Positions 61,584-64,000 of a stretch of DNA of 64,000 nt are shown here, one piece after another. Position 1 is the first letter of the stretch; each line of letters opens with the position of its first letter. The DNA comes from Pseudomonas fluorescens. Its GTDB lineage: Bacteria; Pseudomonadota; Gammaproteobacteria; Pseudomonadales; Pseudomonadaceae. The translations under genes were made by a program, and so were the position numbers. The notes beneath the pieces are model-generated. The model saw only the letters and a program-made list of their open reading frames with translations. It ran no database searches and had not been told where the DNA came from. Location of the stretch: positions 4,263,501-4,327,500 of the forward strand of contig NZ_LR134318.1 of assembly GCF_900636825.1 (NCBI RefSeq), given 5' to 3'.

Positions 61584-62552
61584 TCAGCCGCCGATGATCT
61601 TCATGATGGTCGCGCCGCCCGAGAACGCCACTTCCTGCTTGTCGCCCAACGCCTTGACCAGCAAACGTTGAAGCGCCGGCAATGCCTGATGGCGCGGCTT
61701 GTCGAGGAGATCGCCGACATAGTGGCGGTTGCTCGACGACAGGCAGCCATGCAGCCAACCGGTCGAGGACAGGCGCAAGCGCGAACACGTACGGCAGAAC
61801 GGCACACTTTCATTGGCGATTACGCCGAAGTTGCCCATCCCCGCAATTGCATAGCGCACAGCGGTTGCGTCCACTGGCGCATCGGTTTGCGCGTATTCGT
61901 AGTGTTCGCCGATCAGCGCCAGCAACTGCTGCAGGCTGACGAATTGTTGCAGGAATGCGTTGGAGTCTTTGGCCAGATGCCCCATGCGCATCAGTTCGAT
62001 GAAGCGCAGTTCGAAGCCGCGTTCCAGGCAATAATCGAGCAACGGCATGACCTGATCGAGGTTCTGCCCACGCAAAGGCACCATGTTGACCTTGATCTTC
62101 ATCCCCGCCGCTGCCGCTTGATCCATGCCATCGAGCACCGTGGCCAGGTCACCGCCACGGGCAATGCTGCGGAAAGCGCTGGGGTCGAGGGTATCGAGGG
62201 AAACATTGATGCGGCGCAGACCGGCATCGACCAGTAGCGGAAGCTTCTTCGCAAGGAGTTGACCGTTGGTGGTCAGGCTGATGTCTTCCAGGCCCATCTG
62301 CCCGACAGCGGCCATGAAAGTTTCGAGCTTTGGACTTACCAGCGGCTCGCCACCGGTGATGCGCAGGCGCTCGATGCCAGCGGCTTCGATCAGATACGCC
62401 ACCCCGCGTGCCATGGCTTCGGCCGACATTTCATCCTGCGCAGCCACCAATCGCTTGCCGTCAGGCACGCAATAGGTACACGCGTAATTGCAGGCTGAGG
62501 TCAGGCTGATTCGCAAATTGCGAAAACGCCTGCCTTGACGGTCAACGATCAT
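61584..62552 (-). CDS. moaA: MoaA, GTP 3',8-cyclase
   Basis: The 322-residue radical SAM enzyme has the N-terminal cluster in CNYACTYC (Cys21, 25, 28) and the C-terminal cluster in CRTCSRLRLSSTGWLHGC. It carries out the first step of molybdenum cofactor synthesis together with MoaC. The C-terminus ends in Gly-Gly, as needed for activity. ATG 62552 has GGAG five bases upstream; the longer frame adds an unusual extension. Confidence 0.92.
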   Translation of the reverse strand: MIVDRQGRRFRNLRISLTSACNYACTYCVPDGKRLVAAQDEMSAEAMARGVAYLIEAAGIERLRITGGEPLVSPKLETFMAAVGQMGLEDISLTTNGQLLAKKLPLLVDAGLRRINVSLDTLDPSAFRSIARGGDLATVLDGMDQAAAAGMKIKVNMVPLRGQNLDQVMPLLDYCLERGFELRFIELMRMGHLAKDSNAFLQQFVSLQQLLALIGEHYEYAQTDAPVDATAVRYAIAGMGNFGVIANESVPFCRTCSRLRLSSTGWLHGCLSSSNRHYVGDLLDKPRHQALPALQRLLVKALGDKQEVAFSGGATIMKIIGG

Positions 62553-62689
62553 GATCACTCCGGCGAAAGAATTTCGAGCCGCTAAAACTTGACTCACAAA
62601 TCAAGTTTTAGCAAGCCCTATGCCTGAGTATATTCCTGCGGTACTGCGTCATGTAGGGAAATCACGGCGCAATAAGGCTGCTGAATAGC

Positions 62690-63328
62690 TCAGCTGCTCG
62701 GCGTTTCCGGATCGCGCTTGCGCTTGTTGCCCATGCGCACACCGATGTCCATCAGGAACTGGAAGAAACCCTCCTGATCTTCCAGCACGTTGCTCCAGAA
62801 TGGCGAGTGATACAGCGCAACAGCGCCGTGCACCAACGCCCAGGACGCGCAGTAATGGAAATACGGCGGCACGTCTTCGAGCTTGCCTTCGCTGATGCGG
62901 CCTTTGATCAGCAGGGTCAGACGTTCGAAGTTCGAGGCGCGGATCTTGTGCAACTCCTCGACCATCTCCGGCACCTGATTGCCTTTGACGACTTTCTCTT
63001 CGAGACGGTCGAACAGGCGATAACGCTGCGGATCGCGCATGCGGAATTCGAAGTAGGCGCGGGACAGCGCTTCCTTGTCCTTGTCGACATCAGCCGAATG
63101 CAGCAGCTCGTTCAAGTCGCGCTCGTAATCGAGCATCAGGCGCAGATAGATCTCGGCCTTGGATTTGAAGTGCTTGTAGATCGTGCCTTTGCCGATACCC
63201 ACGGCATCAGCAATCATCTCGACGGTGACACTGTCTTCACCTTGTTCGAGGAACAGCTTGAGCGCGGTATCGAGAATTTCCTGCTCGCGGCGACGAAATT
63301 CACGGACCTTACGAGGTTCTTTATGCAT
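62690..63328 (-). CDS. TetR-family regulator
   Basis: The 212-residue protein has an N-terminal TetR DNA-binding domain (about 15-65, FLEQGEDSVTVEMIADAVGI, GKGTIYKHFKSKAEIYLRLM) and an all-helical ligand-binding domain. The position next to rgsA and tatD matches P. aeruginosa PA2957. The start ATG 63328 has a poor site; TTG 63352 is possible. Ligand and targets are unknown. Confidence 0.83.
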   Translation of the reverse strand: MHKEPRKVREFRRREQEILDTALKLFLEQGEDSVTVEMIADAVGIGKGTIYKHFKSKAEIYLRLMLDYERDLNELLHSADVDKDKEALSRAYFEFRMRDPQRYRLFDRLEEKVVKGNQVPEMVEELHKIRASNFERLTLLIKGRISEGKLEDVPPYFHYCASWALVHGAVALYHSPFWSNVLEDQEGFFQFLMDIGVRMGNKRKRDPETPSS

Positions 63329-63542
63329 AAGAAAAAAGGTCTGAAGGGTCAAAATTCGAAGCCGCGTATTATGCCTAACTTGCGCAAAAAAGCACGGTTC
63401 ATCGACTGAATCTGTGTTTCTCGTTCATTTTGAGAACGTTTTCGGGGCAATGAGAACTCAACTGAAGCAAACGTATTCCAAATTTGTTTAAAAACCCCGG
63501 CCGCCTCACTGGACTGCACGCCAGACTGATCAATACTTGAAC
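63329..63542. other. Intergenic region upstream of the candidate small RNA
   Basis: About 214 bp. It holds the TetR promoter on the minus strand and, at its right end, a CAATACTT element (63531-63538) that could be a sigma-S type -10 for the small RNA. Confidence 0.45.
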
Positions 63543-63661
63543 TGTCGGCCGACATCTCCCCCAAGTGTCGCGCCGATAAAGGTACCAACGGACCGCGTGC
63601 CTTTGTTTTACTCCTAATGGTCTTAACCCGGATTCACCCCCCAGAACCCGGGTTTTTTTTG
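63543..63661 (+). ncRNA. rgsA: Candidate RgsA small RNA
   Basis: A strong intrinsic terminator (AACCCGG...CCGGGTT followed by eight T, ending at 63661) closes a region of about 120 nt without a credible plus-strand ORF. Upstream is a sigma-S-like CAATACTT box. In P. aeruginosa the RpoS- and Gac-linked RNA RgsA (P16, about 120 nt) lies between PA2958 and the tatD-family gene PA2959; the same neighbours are present here. The exact 5' end is a guess. The call rests on position, size and terminator. Confidence 0.6.
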
Positions 63662-63675
63662 CCTGCGATTTGACG

Positions 63676-63755
63676 TGTAGGAGCTGCCGCAGGCTGCGAT
63701 CTTTTGATCTGGCTTCTTTAAGAACAAAGATCGCAGCGTTCGGCAGCTCCTACAC
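63676..63755. repeat. REPIN, family A
   Basis: TGTAGGAGCTGCCGCAGGCT with tail and an inverted partner. The right arm overlaps the last bases of the tatD-family gene. Confidence 0.92.
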
Positions 63756-64000
63756 GGCAGATTGAACGGTGGCCAGCGGGAACAGGCGCTTGAAGTTCTC
63801 GGTAGTCTGTTCGGCAAAACGCTCGTAATTCTCGCCGCGCAACATCGCCAGAAACTCCGCCACTTCACGCACGTATTGCGGCAGGTTCGGCTTGCCACGA
63901 TAAGGAATCGGCGCCAGGTACGGCGAATCTGTTTCCACCAGCAGGCGATCCGCCGGAACCTTGCTCGCGACGTCGCGCAAGGCGTCGGCATTGCGGAACG
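63750..64000 (-). CDS. TatD-family metal-dependent DNase, C-terminal part
   Basis: The last 82 residues of a TatD/YcfH-type hydrolase are present; the start lies beyond the window end. The visible part has [20 protein letters not shown], the conserved aspartate motif of the family, and ends in [16 protein letters not shown]. These enzymes are 3'-5' exonucleases of the amidohydrolase fold. P. aeruginosa PA2959 is the counterpart. YcfH and TatD paralogues cannot be told apart from this fragment. Confidence 0.88.
   Translation of the reverse strand, partial: FRNADALRDVASKVPADRLLVETDSPYLAPIPYRGKPNLPQYVREVAEFLAMLRGENYERFAEQTTENFKRLFPLATVQSAV

Noticed and set aside
63349-63588. Minus-strand open frame of 79 codons upstream of the TetR gene
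   Set aside because: It covers the putative promoter and 5' end of the small RNA, has atypical composition and no ribosome site.
63623-63991. Minus-strand frame of 122 codons overlapping the tatD end
   Set aside because: It is a shadow of the tatD reading frame that continues through a REP and the small RNA terminator.

Overview
The window is chromosomal DNA of a gamma-proteobacterium of the genus Pseudomonas, most probably the P. fluorescens group. This rests on gene content and order (ubiG-mupP-yciK, rbdA next to an ABC exporter, the N-acetylglutaminylglutamine amide genes, an rsmI-type CsrA paralogue, divergent etfBA/ETF-QO, moaA, tatD). It also rests on GC-rich codon use and on about two dozen REP/REPIN palindromes of three families lying between genes. 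I saw no prophage, insertion sequence, CRISPR array, rRNA or tRNA gene.

Layout. 1-15500: end of ubiG, mupP, a YciK-type SDR, a diguanylate cyclase, undA (1-undecene-forming iron oxidase), the c-di-GMP protein RbdA, an ABC exporter, a DsbA-like protein, trhO, bolA, a DUF2059 protein, class II fumarase, a DMT transporter and a thiolase. 15600-25600: polyphosphate:AMP phosphotransferase, mnmC, the three-gene NAGGN osmoprotectant operon, a YheU protein, rsmI and a YnfA protein. 25600-35100: an SDR, a DUF3309 peptide, an LTA-synthase-like membrane sulfatase, a START protein, a cysteine-cluster protein, a MocR regulator, and a three-gene envelope operon (solute-binding protein, DUF4398 lipoprotein, OmpA-like lipoprotein) whose 3' end carries a tandem REPIN array. 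35100-41400: etfBA and ETF-QO, an AraC regulator and an alcohol dehydrogenase.

41300-46600 holds a D-galactonate operon (dgoK, dgoA, dgoD, an MFS transporter, an IclR regulator). 53500-60100 holds a second sugar cluster: araFGH-type importer, SDR sugar dehydrogenase, SMP-30 lactonase and FadR-type regulator. Together they could import an aldose, oxidise it to the lactone, open it to the aldonate and split that to pyruvate and glyceraldehyde-3-phosphate. The two clusters share a duplicated promoter/operator. In the second copy the promoter drives a leader with a small ORF and an intrinsic terminator before the dehydrogenase gene.

Between them (48900-53250) is a catabolic cluster resembling E. 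coli yegTUVW (GntR regulator, ADP-ribosylglycohydrolase homologue, PfkB kinase), here with an NCS1 permease. It looks like a route for an unidentified nucleoside or N-glycoside. The window ends with DUF1285 and DUF4823 proteins, moaA, a TetR regulator, a candidate RgsA small RNA and the 3' part of a tatD-family gene.
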